The position numbers were made by a program, and so were the translations under genes. 64,000 bases of DNA, taken from contig CAVYVZ010000010.1 of NCBI GenBank assembly GCA_963772065.1, positions 744,001-808,000 on the forward strand. The letters are read 5' to 3'. This document shows positions 49,441-60,787 of the stretch, piece after piece. The stretch is from CAVYVZ01 sp963772065. GTDB taxonomy: Bacteria > Acidobacteriota > Vicinamibacteria > Vicinamibacterales > UBA2999. Position 1 is the stretch's first letter; the number at the start of each line of letters is the position of its first letter. Under the pieces are notes generated by a model. It did not search any database. It was given only the letters and a program-made list of their open reading frames with translations, and had not been told where the DNA came from.

Positions 49441-51828
49441 ATGATCGTGGTTCGCGTGTCAGAGAAGCCGGTCGACAATGCGTCCAGAGGAGGGTTCCGC
49501 GCCTTCTACGAGTGGCTGACGGGTGCGGCCTCCGGGGATCCCTCGTCCAACGCCCCGCGCGCGAGCTCGGGGGAGATCCTGCCAGCGCGCATCGGACGCT
49601 ACGCGATCCAACGCAAGCTCGGGGAAGGCGGCATGGGCGTGGTCTACGCCGCGCGCGACGATCGGCTCGAGCGCACCATCGCGCTGAAGACGCTGTCGTC
49701 GGTCGCCAGCGATGACACGGCGCGGCAGCGCCTCTGGCGCGAGGCCCGGGCGGCGGCAAGCGTCAACCATCCGAACATCTGCCAGATCTACGAAATCGGC
49801 GAGGACGAGGGCCGCCTGTTCATCGCGATGGAGCTGCTCGAGGGCGAACCGCTGGCCGAGCGCCTCCGACGGGGACCGTTGAGCGCCACGCAGGCGGTGC
49901 CGATCGGCCTGGAGATGCTGGCCGCGCTCTCGGCCTTGCACGCGCGCGCGATCGTCCACCGCGACCTGAAACCGTCGAATGTGTTCCTGACCACTCACGG
50001 CGTGAAGCTGCTCGACTTCGGCCTCGCCCGGCCGGAGCTGGACGGATCGCTCAATCCGGACAGCGGGCTGACGCGCACCGGAATCGTGATGGGCACGCCG
50101 CGCTACATGGCGCCCGAGCAGGTGATCGGCGAAGCGGTCGACACCCGCAGCGATCTCTTCGCCGCGGGCGCCATCCTCTTCGAGATGCTCGCCGGACGTC
50201 CGGCCTTCAGCGGCCGCAGCGTCGTCGAAGTGCTTCATGCGACGAGGTACGAGCAGCCGCCGGCGCTCACGGGCAGCCCCGCCGTCGCCGCGGTGGACCG
50301 CGTCATCCGCCGGGCGATGGCCAAGCGCCCAGCGGACCGACCCGCGTCGGCGGACGCCATGGCCGAGGAGCTTCGAGGCATTCGCGGGGTCGGCAGCGGC
50401 GCCACCCCCACGCTGGCGCACGCGCTGACCCGCCTCGTCGTCCTGCCGTTCCGCGTTCTGCGACCGGATCCCGAGACGGACTTTCTCGCGTTCAGCCTGC
50501 CCGACGCCATCGCAACCTCGTTGTCGGGCAACCCATCGCTGATCGTCCGCTCGAGCGCGGTCGCCGCACGCTTTGCCGCGGAGGCCCCCGACCTCAAGAT
50601 CCTCGCCGCCGAGGCGGACGTCGACCGTGTCGTCACGGGAACGCTTCTGCGATCGGGCGATCAGCTGCGGGCCGCGGCGCAGCTCGTCGAGGCACCGGCT
50701 GGGACGCTGCTCACCTCGCACACCGTCCAGTCGTCGATGGGCGACCTGTTCCGACTCCAGGACGATATCGCGCGGCGCGTGTCCGAAGCGCTTTCACTCC
50801 CGCTCTCGGGCGAAGTGGCGCCGCTGACGCCGGACGCACCGCACGACGCCCGTGCCTATGAGCTCTACCTCCGCGCGAACGAGCTGGCGCGCACCTACGA
50901 CGGCCTGGCCGCCGCACGGGACCTGTATCAGCGCTGCCTCGAATTCGACTCACGCTTCGCTCCCGCCTGGGCTCACCTCGGGCGCTGCCACCGCGTGATC
51001 GGCAAGTACATCGACGGCTCGCCCGACAGCGAGGCGCGCGCAGAAGACGCGTTCCATCGCGCGCTTGCCCTGAACCCGCGCCTGACGGTTGCCCACAAGT
51101 TCTACGCGAACCTGGAGGCCGACATCGGGCAGGCGCAGCGAGCCGTCGTGCGCCTTCTGCACGAGGCTCGCCGCCATGGCAACGATCCGGAGCTCTTCGC
51201 CGGGCTCGTCCACGCGTGTCGCTACTGCGGTCTCTACGAACAATCGATCGCCGCGCATGCAGAGGCGCGCCGGCTGGATCCGAACGTGCCCACCGGCTTC
51301 GAGCAGACGCTGCTGATGGCGGGCGATACCGATCGGCTCATGGCCGTCGAGCCTCCAGGAGTCATCGCCGGCGCCGACGACGGCATCCGCGTCATCGCTC
51401 TCGGATTGTCAGGACGCCGCGATGAAGCACGCAGGAAGCTGAACGACATGCGGCAGTCGTCGCGCATCCCGGTCTTTCAAACGTGGATGGATTACCTGAC
51501 GGCATGGCTCGACTGCCGTTCCGCTGACATGGATCTCCGATCGTCCGGCTTCACCATGCTGAAGATCCAGGACGACCCGGAGGCAATCTTCCAGGAAGGA
51601 TGGCTGCTGTGCGACGTCGGCGAGCACGCGGCCGGACTCCCCCATCTCCAGCGCGCCGTCGCAAAGGGCTACTTCGTGTCGCCCACGCTCGAAGCGTATC
51701 CCCAGTTCGACGCGTTACGGAACGACTCCGCGTTCCGCACGCTGCTCGAAGAAGCGGAAGCGGGCCGCCAACGAGCGCTCGCTGCGTTCCGTGAAGCCGG
51801 TGGAGAGCGGCTGATCGGCTCCGCCTGA
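49441..51828 (+). CDS. Cytoplasmic Ser/Thr protein kinase with TPR repeats
   Basis: A 795-residue protein. PknB-type kinase domain at residues 53-320: G-loop GEGGMG (61-66), K83, HRD at 173-175 (HRDLKPSNV) and DFG at 192-194. Then a linker with a TolB-like/adenylate-cyclase-associated region (LVVLPFRVLRPDPETDFLAF, then LLTSHTVQSSMGDLFRLQDD) as in CadC-type regulators. TPR-like helices (440-760) follow, e.g. AARDLYQRCLEFDSRFAPAW. No transmembrane helix was found, so it is soluble. It is divergent from the radical SAM operon. Its signal and targets are unknown. Confidence 0.9.
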   Translation: MIVVRVSEKPVDNASRGGFRAFYEWLTGAASGDPSSNAPRASSGEILPARIGRYAIQRKLGEGGMGVVYAARDDRLERTIALKTLSSVASDDTARQRLWREARAAASVNHPNICQIYEIGEDEGRLFIAMELLEGEPLAERLRRGPLSATQAVPIGLEMLAALSALHARAIVHRDLKPSNVFLTTHGVKLLDFGLARPELDGSLNPDSGLTRTGIVMGTPRYMAPEQVIGEAVDTRSDLFAAGAILFEMLAGRPAFSGRSVVEVLHATRYEQPPALTGSPAVAAVDRVIRRAMAKRPADRPASADAMAEELRGIRGVGSGATPTLAHALTRLVVLPFRVLRPDPETDFLAFSLPDAIATSLSGNPSLIVRSSAVAARFAAEAPDLKILAAEADVDRVVTGTLLRSGDQLRAAAQLVEAPAGTLLTSHTVQSSMGDLFRLQDDIARRVSEALSLPLSGEVAPLTPDAPHDARAYELYLRANELARTYDGLAAARDLYQRCLEFDSRFAPAWAHLGRCHRVIGKYIDGSPDSEARAEDAFHRALALNPRLTVAHKFYANLEADIGQAQRAVVRLLHEARRHGNDPELFAGLVHACRYCGLYEQSIAAHAEARRLDPNVPTGFEQTLLMAGDTDRLMAVEPPGVIAGADDGIRVIALGLSGRRDEARRKLNDMRQSSRIPVFQTWMDYLTAWLDCRSADMDLRSSGFTMLKIQDDPEAIFQEGWLLCDVGEHAAGLPHLQRAVAKGYFVSPTLEAYPQFDALRNDSAFRTLLEEAEAGRQRALAAFREAGGERLIGSA

Positions 51829-51833
51829 CAGCA

Positions 51834-52294
51834 TGAAAACGCTGACGCGAGAGCGGTGCAAGGCGGAGATTCTCCGCAGGCTGCGCACCGTGCGTCCGGA
51901 CAGCACTCGTCGGTGGGGGCAGATGTCGGCCCATCAGATGATCTGCCATCTCTGCGACTCGTGCCGGATGGCGACGGGTCAGAGGCGCGTGAGCGACGCG
52001 ACTGACCTGCCGCTGCCGCGAACGCTGATGAAATGGATCGCGCTCTCCCTTCCGTTGCCGTGGCCCCGCGGAATCATGACGCGTCCGGAGGTCGATCAGC
52101 AGTGTGCCGGAACGAGACCGGTCGACTTTGCCGCCGACGTCACCGAGCTCGAAGCGCTCCTGGAGCTCATGGCAACGCGCGAGAAAGGCTTCGCGTGGCC
52201 GGCGCATCCCATATTCGGCAGGATGACGCATGCCGCGTGGCTCCGGTGGGCGTACCTCCACGCCGACCATCATCTTCGTCAGTTCGGCGCCTGA
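51834..52294 (+). CDS. DinB-like protein (DUF1569)
   Basis: A 153-residue protein with the DinB/DUF1569 histidine pattern: MSAHQMICHLCDSC and, near the C-terminus, YLHADHHLRQFGA. These His residues form the metal site of the four-helix DinB fold. The start is 5 bp after the kinase stop, so the two may be cotranscribed. Activity is unknown; some relatives are thiol-dependent transferases. The ~170 bp that follow contain no gene. Confidence 0.8.
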
Positions 52295-52465
52295 GATTGA
52301 CAGTGTGCGGCGGCGGAGAGCACACTTTCGCCAGCGCGCACTGGGGCGCCTCCTGTCCGCGGCAAGGGAGCCTGCTCCCACCCTCATTCGGGTTCGCAGC
52401 GACGACGAACCTTCATTCCGGCCCCGACCAAGCGGACTCCGGGCATGAACGGAAGGAAGGTGTCG

Positions 52466-54422
52466 ATGCCCCGCAGGATTACGTCCGCGACCTCTCTCGA
52501 AAATCTGAGGAAAGAAGCGAAGCGCTGGCTGAAGGAGCTGCGCGCAGAGAATGCCGATGCGCGTGCTCGATTCGAGCGCGCGTACCCCGGCGCGCCGGTG
52601 AATCCCGGGCTTCGCGACGTGCAGCACGCGCTCGCCCACGAATACGGCCATGAGAGCTGGAGTGCGCTGAAGCAGGCGCTCGGGACGCCGGCCGCTGCGA
52701 CCGGAGGGTCGATACCGCGGGCCCGAACGGCCGACGAGTACCGACCAGCTCGCGCGCGAGCTCGTCCTCGCGTTCGACTCGCGCGACGAGGCGGCGCTGC
52801 AGCGGCTCAACGACCACTACGAGCGGTCGTTTACGTTCGACGATCTCTGGGCCGAGATCTGGCGCCGCGTCTACGCGTTCCGGCAGCGGGCCTTCAAAGG
52901 ACCGAGCAACAGTCTCCAGCTTGCCGAAGCGCAAACCCTCATCGCGCAGGATGCGGGCTTTGGAAGCTGGAAAGCGCTGATGGGCGCGGTGGCCAGCGGC
53001 GCGCCGGCGGTCCCGCCGTACGCAATCGATCCGGATGACAACAGGATCGCCCCGCGGCGGCAGCTCACCGAGCGTGAGTGGAGCGAGCTCATCGACGTGA
53101 TGAGGGAGCGCCGCATCACGGCGCTCGACGCGAACGGGCTGATGACCGACGCGGTACTCGCGCGCCTCGCCACACTCGATCACGTGACGGCTCTCAGCCT
53201 CGGCGGCTCGCGCCAGCTCACAGACGAGGGGCTGCTGCACCTCGCGCACATGCCGCAGCTGCAGCACCTGGATTTGAGCGAGTATCCGGGAGGCAGGCTC
53301 ACCGATCGCGGGCTGGAAGTGCTCCGCAGCCTGCCGAGTCTTCGGACGTTCGACATGACGTGGCAGCGCGGCATCACCGACGCCGGCGTTGCGAATCTCA
53401 GATTCTGCGATCAGCTCGAGCGCGTGAACCTGATGGGCTCGCCCACCGGCGATGGCGCGATCGAAACGCTCCAGGGCAAGCCGAAGCTGCGCCACTTCAG
53501 CAGCGGCCGGCTTGTGACCGATGCCGGCCTGCCGCTCCTGCACGGATTTCCGATGCTGAAGACGTGGCACGGCGGCGACGTCACGGCGGACGCACCGCCC
53601 GCGAACGCCGGACAGCTCCTGGTCGATGGACCGTTCACCAACGCGGGACTTGCCGCGCTGGCCGGCCTCGAGGGTGTCTTCGATCTCGACCTGTTCTGGC
53701 ACGTCACGGCCATTACGTCCGAGGGCTTCGCGCATCTCGTCGACCTGCCGAACCTGGCATCGCTTGGCGCCGACGGAAAGCTGAGCGACAACGTCGCCAT
53801 GCGGTACATCGCGGCGATGCCGCGGCTGCGCCGGCTGCGAGCGCAGGAAACGGTGGCGACCGACGAAGGCTTCGAGGCGTTGAGCCACTCGAAGTCGCTC
53901 GAGTTCCTGTGGGGACGCGACTGCCCGAACCTCGGCAGCCGCGGCTTCGCCGCGCTCTCGAACATGCCGGTGCTGCGCGGGCTGGGCGTGGGCTGCAGGA
54001 ACGTCGATGACGAAGCGCTGTCGACGCTGCCTCGGTTCCCGGCGCTTCGCGAGCTGACGCCGGTCGGCATGCGAGACAGCGGCTTCCGTTACGTCGGCCG
54101 CTGCGAGCGGCTCGAGCGCCTGACGTGCATGTATTGCCGTGAAACGACGGACGCGGCGACGGAACAGATTGTGGCCCTGCCGCTGCGCTACTACTACGCG
54201 GGGCTGACCCTCATCACCGATCGAAGCCTGGAGGCCCTCGGCCGCATGCCGACGCTCGAGCAGGTCGAGCTCTATGAGTGCAACGGCGTCACCGATGCGG
54301 GGCTCGTGTTTCTCGCGGGGCTCCCGCGGCTGCGCGAGGTCCATCTGGACGGGTTGCCCGGCGTCACGTTAGCGGGTACGCGTGTGTTTCCCGGGCACGT
54401 GCGCGTAAAGTACACGACGTGA
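52466..54422 (+). CDS. Leucine-rich-repeat protein, one frameshift
   Basis: About 651 residues. The start MPRRITSATSLENLRKEAKR follows GGAAGG and leads into a short helical motif (LRDVQHALAHEYGHESWSAL) that I associate with acidobacterial ankyrin/LRR proteins. A second copy occurs at LAEAQTLIAQDAGFGSWKAL. One extra base near 52740 breaks the frame. From about residue 210 on there are ~14 leucine-rich repeats of the bacterial type (e.g. ITDAGVANLRFCDQLERVNL, LTDRGLEVLRSLPSLRTFDM). It has no signal peptide. It is likely a protein-interaction scaffold. Its stop overlaps the DUF1697 start by 4 bp (GTGA). Confidence 0.85.
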
Positions 54423-54982
54423 ACGCACGCGGTTCCGTCTACGTCGCGCTGCTGCGCGGGGTGAACGTCGGCGGCCACAGCACGATCAGCATGAAGGCGC
54501 TCGCGGCAAGCCTGGAGGAGCCCGCGTTCACGGATGTTCGAACCTACATCAACAGTGGGAATGTCCTGTTTCGATCGAAGGAACGCAACCCGCGCCGCCT
54601 CGAGCAGGCAATCGAGGAGCTTCTGGCGCGGAAGCACACGCTGCGGACGAGGGTCATCGTTCGAAGCTTCAAGGAGATCGAGACGCTCATCAAGCACTGG
54701 CCGAAGGATTGGAATGGCGACACGCGGTGGAAGTACAACGTCATATTCCTGTCCCATGCGATCGATTCGAAGGACATTCTTGCCGGCCTGAAGCCCAAGA
54801 ACGGGATCGAGAAGGTCGTGTATGTGGCGGGGACCCTGCTGTGGTCCGCGCTGATCAGCAGCATCGGGCGAACGAGCATGATGAAGCTTGGAAGGAGCGC
54901 GGTCTATCAGGAAGTCACGGTGAGGAGTCCCAACACCGCGAGGAAGCTCTATGAGTTGATGAAAGAAATGCAGGACGCCTGA
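54419..54982 (+). CDS. DUF1697 family protein
   Basis: A 187-residue protein starting at a GTG overlapping the LRR stop. DUF1697 signatures are VALLRGVNVGGHSTISMKAL, FTDVRTYINSGNVLFRS, then VYVAGTLLWSALISSIGRTS and SAVYQEVTVRSPNTARKLYE. The family is widespread in soil bacteria, soluble and uncharacterised. The longer upstream frame over the LRR gene is rejected. It is followed by an ankyrin gene 14 bp later. Confidence 0.9.
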   Translation: MNARGSVYVALLRGVNVGGHSTISMKALAASLEEPAFTDVRTYINSGNVLFRSKERNPRRLEQAIEELLARKHTLRTRVIVRSFKEIETLIKHWPKDWNGDTRWKYNVIFLSHAIDSKDILAGLKPKNGIEKVVYVAGTLLWSALISSIGRTSMMKLGRSAVYQEVTVRSPNTARKLYELMKEMQDA

Positions 54983-54996
54983 ATTTGCATAGGCCG

Positions 54997-56535
54997 ATGC
55001 CTCCGCTGCCCAACGATCCGCCGCCCGCTCCTGCCCCCGAGTCGCATGTCGACGTGTTCCTCCATCTGGCGTGCCTGACTTACGCAGGCTGGCATCGGTC
55101 GAATCCGGCCAGGGCGCTTCGTATCCTCTCGGATCATCCGGAGTTGGCCGAGGCAAACATCTACACGGCTGCGGCCGTAGGCAATGTCGGCGCGGTGCGC
55201 GCGATGATCGACCGGGATCGAGCCCTCACGCACGTGAAAGGAGGACCGCTCGGTTGGGAGCCGCTGCTCTATGCCTGCTATTCACGCCTGGAGGCGACGG
55301 ATGCGAATCACTCACCGCTCGAAGTCGCGCGCCTGCTGCTCTCACGAGGGGCCGACCCCAACGCGGGGTTCCTGTTCTCCGGCAGCTACGCGTTCACGGC
55401 GCTCACCGGAGCTTTCGGTCGAGGCGAGGATTGGGCCAATCAGCCGCCGCATCCGGAATGCGACGCGCTCGCGAGGCTGCTGCTCGAAGCGGGCGCGGAT
55501 CCCAACGACTCGCAGGCGCTCTACAATCGCCACTTCGAGGACAACGACGATCATCTCGAGCTCCTGTTCGCATACGGCCTTGGACAGGAGAAAGGCGGTC
55601 CGTGGCTGAAACGCCTGACCGGCGAGAACGCTCAGGCGGCGAGGATGCTCGTGCAGCAGTTGTGTTGGGCGGCCATTCGAAATTTTCCGGGGCGCGTGAA
55701 GCTGCTGATGGAGCACGGGGTGGACGTCAATGCGCGAAGTCCTCGCAGCAGCCGCACGCCGTACGAGGAAGCGCTGCGCGCCGGCAATGACGCGATCGCC
55801 GAGTACCTGCTGCAGCGCGGCGCGAAGAAAGTCGAGCTCGATCCGGTCGAGACCTTCGCCCTCGCGTGCATCTACGGCCGCCGTGCCGAGGTGCGTGCGC
55901 GGCTCGCCGACGATCCGGCGCTTCTCGAAAAGCTCGGACCGTACGGCCGCGTGGATTTGCTCCACCGAGCGGTAGACGCCAGACAGCGTGACGGCATCCG
56001 TGTGATCGTGGAGCTCGGCGTGGACATCAACGGGATGATGCCGGGCACCGGCCTCGACCGGAGCGTGCTGCACAACGCCGCCGGGTGGGGCGGCGTCGAG
56101 ATGGTCCGGTTTCTCCTCGAGCTCGGCGCCGATCCGGCCGTTCGCGATCCGACCTTTCACGCCGCTCCGATCGGCTGGGCCCTTCACAATCAGCAGCGCG
56201 ATGTCGTCGAGTACCTGCTCCCGTCCGCCACGATCTTCGACGCCGTGGAGTGCGACGGCGTCGAGCGCGTCGCGGCACTGTTACGGCAGGATCCGTCTCG
56301 GGCCAACGCTGCCGACGAGGCAGGCAACCCGCTCGTGTTTTACCTGCATCCGGAGATGGCGCGGCTCGAGGAGGTGCTCGCGGTGCTGCTCGCCCACGGT
56401 GCCGACCTCAACGCGCGCAGCGGCAGCGGAAGGACGCTCCTCGAACGGGCGCTCGCGCGCGGTTCGGCCGATTTCGCGAACGTGCTCCGCGCCCATGGCG
56501 CCAGAACCACCGAGGAGTTGAGGGACGGGATTTGA
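54997..56535 (+). CDS. Ankyrin-repeat protein
   Basis: A 512-residue protein. A Pro-rich start (PPLPNDPPPAPAPES) leads to a helical head (FLHLACLTYAGWHRSNPARA), then at least nine ankyrin units, e.g. EVARLLLSRGADPN, ALARLLLEAGADPNDS, GRVKLLMEHGVDVNARS, EMVRFLLELGADPAVRD, and EVLAVLLAHGADLNARSGSG. No signal peptide or enzymatic domain. An alternative TTG start lies 12 bp upstream. It probably binds protein partners; it follows LRR and DUF1697 genes in a compact run. Confidence 0.88.
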   Translation: MPPLPNDPPPAPAPESHVDVFLHLACLTYAGWHRSNPARALRILSDHPELAEANIYTAAAVGNVGAVRAMIDRDRALTHVKGGPLGWEPLLYACYSRLEATDANHSPLEVARLLLSRGADPNAGFLFSGSYAFTALTGAFGRGEDWANQPPHPECDALARLLLEAGADPNDSQALYNRHFEDNDDHLELLFAYGLGQEKGGPWLKRLTGENAQAARMLVQQLCWAAIRNFPGRVKLLMEHGVDVNARSPRSSRTPYEEALRAGNDAIAEYLLQRGAKKVELDPVETFALACIYGRRAEVRARLADDPALLEKLGPYGRVDLLHRAVDARQRDGIRVIVELGVDINGMMPGTGLDRSVLHNAAGWGGVEMVRFLLELGADPAVRDPTFHAAPIGWALHNQQRDVVEYLLPSATIFDAVECDGVERVAALLRQDPSRANAADEAGNPLVFYLHPEMARLEEVLAVLLAHGADLNARSGSGRTLLERALARGSADFANVLRAHGARTTEELRDGI

Positions 56536-56588
56536 TGTTCCGGAGCGGTGGCCGCATACTACGCGCCGCACCAGGCCCTGGAGGTTCG

Positions 56589-57443
56589 ATGAGACTCTCT
56601 GCCGCCGCCGCGCTGTTTTCCCTGAGCAGCGTTCTCGGCGCTGCCCAGTCGGCCGTGACACCTCCGCCCCTCCCCGCTGAACAGGAACAGCGTCTGCAGG
56701 CTATGCCCGCGGACACGCAGGTCTACGAGCGATTCCGCTACTGGGCCGGGTTTCAGCCGCCGGAGATCCAGAACGACGCCCTCACCCACTATGACGCGTA
56801 CCTGTCGAAGCTCGGCGTCCCGGCCACGGAGCGCGCCGCTCGACTCGAGACGATCGAGACGCAGGGCCGACGGCTGGAAGTGGATCGATGGAACCGGATC
56901 CTCACCGCCGAAAAGCCGTCGTTCAATACCAACCCCAATGCGTTCCTCGTCGAGATGGTCAAGGGCCGCCCGCCCGGCGCCGCGCTCGACGTCGGCATGG
57001 GGCAGGGACGCAATGCGATCTATCTCGCGCAGCAGGGATGGAACGTAACCGGGTTCGACCCGGCCGAGAAGGCGGTCGCGCAGGCAAATGCGACCGCCGC
57101 ACGACTCGGGGTCAAGCTGAACACCGTCATCGAAGGCTCCGAGGACTTCGTCTTTGGGGAGAACCGGTGGGACCTGATCGTCCTGAGCTACGTCAGCGTG
57201 CGCGATGTCTCCGATAAAGTCGTTCGGGCGCTCAAGCCGGGTGGGATCGTCGTCGTCGAAGGCTTCCATCGCGATGTCACACGCAAGGCTCCGGTCGGTG
57301 GAGCCGTGGTGTTCGACACCAACGAACTGCCCAAGATCTTCTCCGAGCTGCGCATGCTGCGTTATGAGGATGTCGACGCACCCAACGACTTCGGCGGAGG
57401 GGCCGGTCTGTCGCGAGCCGTGCGCTTGTGCGCGATGAAATAG
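56589..57443 (+). CDS. Class I SAM methyltransferase with signal-peptide-like N-terminus
   Basis: A 284-residue protein. The ATG at 56589 follows CTGGAGGTTCG and encodes a signal-like segment (MRLSAAAALFSLSSVLGAAQ). A helical region (YERFRYWAGFQPPEIQNDAL) precedes the SAM domain: ALDVGMGQGRNAIYLAQQGW, FDPAEKAVAQANATAARLG, WDLIVLSYVSV, LKPGGIVVVEGF. This is TehB/UbiE-like. Export of a SAM enzyme is puzzling because SAM is cytoplasmic; a membrane anchor or alternative start (an ATG at 56535) is possible. The substrate is unknown. Confidence 0.8.
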   Translation: MRLSAAAALFSLSSVLGAAQSAVTPPPLPAEQEQRLQAMPADTQVYERFRYWAGFQPPEIQNDALTHYDAYLSKLGVPATERAARLETIETQGRRLEVDRWNRILTAEKPSFNTNPNAFLVEMVKGRPPGAALDVGMGQGRNAIYLAQQGWNVTGFDPAEKAVAQANATAARLGVKLNTVIEGSEDFVFGENRWDLIVLSYVSVRDVSDKVVRALKPGGIVVVEGFHRDVTRKAPVGGAVVFDTNELPKIFSELRMLRYEDVDAPNDFGGGAGLSRAVRLCAMK

Positions 57444-57465
57444 ATCGACGGACTACATCACCCGA

Positions 57466-60029
<2,564 letters not shown>

Positions 60030-60053
60030 CCGGCGTCTCCGTGCTGTGGAGAG

Positions 60054-60621
60054 TCAGGAAAGAGGGCGGGCGTCGCGAAGCGCGCCGTGCAGATAGATCC
60101 GCGCCTTGTCCCATTGGCGCTGCACGGTGCGCTCCGACACCCCGCGCATGCCGGCAATTTCAGCGAACGAGAACCCGCAGAAGAACTTGAGGTCGACGAT
60201 CTCCGCGAGCGCGGCATCGACCGAGGCGAGCTCGTCGAGCGCATCGCTGATGGCCGTCAGCTCGCGTACGCTTCGCGATCCGCTCGCCGACGTCCGTCTC
60301 GAATGTGGTGATCTGGAACCGGCCGCCTCGCTTCTGCGCGCGCCGGTTCCTGGCGTAGTCGATGATGAGGCCGCGCATCACGCGCGAGGCGTACACCATG
60401 AATCGTCCGCGCTCGACGAACATCGCACCGTCGCGCTTCGAGATGTCGAGGTAGGCCTCGTGCAGCAGCGCCGTCGCCGTCAGCGTGATGCCGGCGCCGT
60501 GCCGCGAGAGCTCGTGCCGCGCGAGCTTGCGCAAGTCCGAGTACAGCGTCGTGAACAAGGTCTCGACGGCCGACGTGTCGCCGCGTTCCGCCGACGAGAT
60601 GAGCGATGAGACAGTCTGCAT
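60054..60621 (-). CDS. ECF-type RNA polymerase sigma factor of the kinase-linked family, one frameshift
   Basis: About 188 residues. Region 2 reads LYSDLRKLARHELSRHG and LTATALLHEAYLDISKRD, then MVYASRVMRGLIIDYARNRR. After an indel near 60265, region 4 reads LAEIVDLKFFCGFSFAEIAG and MRGVSERTVQRQWDKARIYL. This matches the Sigma70_ECF (PF07638-like) group, commonly encoded with PknB-TPR kinases in Acidobacteriota and Planctomycetota. The start ATG at 60621 gives MQTVSSLISSAERGD. The frame break separates both essential regions, so in its present form the protein would be non-functional unless the break is technical. Confidence 0.88.
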
Positions 60622-60787
60622 GCGCGGCAACGTCCGGCATTCAGCTAAACGGGGAGCAGCCCTCAACCGAACGCGGAATTGTAGACCCGCGGCGGCAGGC
60701 GGCTGCACGCAATGATCGCCCCATGCGGCACAGCTGAGGCCATCTCCGCCGTATCCGGCCGCGAATCGCAGGTGATGCAGGCTCACG

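Noticed and set aside
54278..54418. Upstream start for the DUF1697 gene
   Set aside because: The upstream portion is an off-frame reading of the LRR gene; the GTG overlapping the LRR stop gives the expected family N-terminus.
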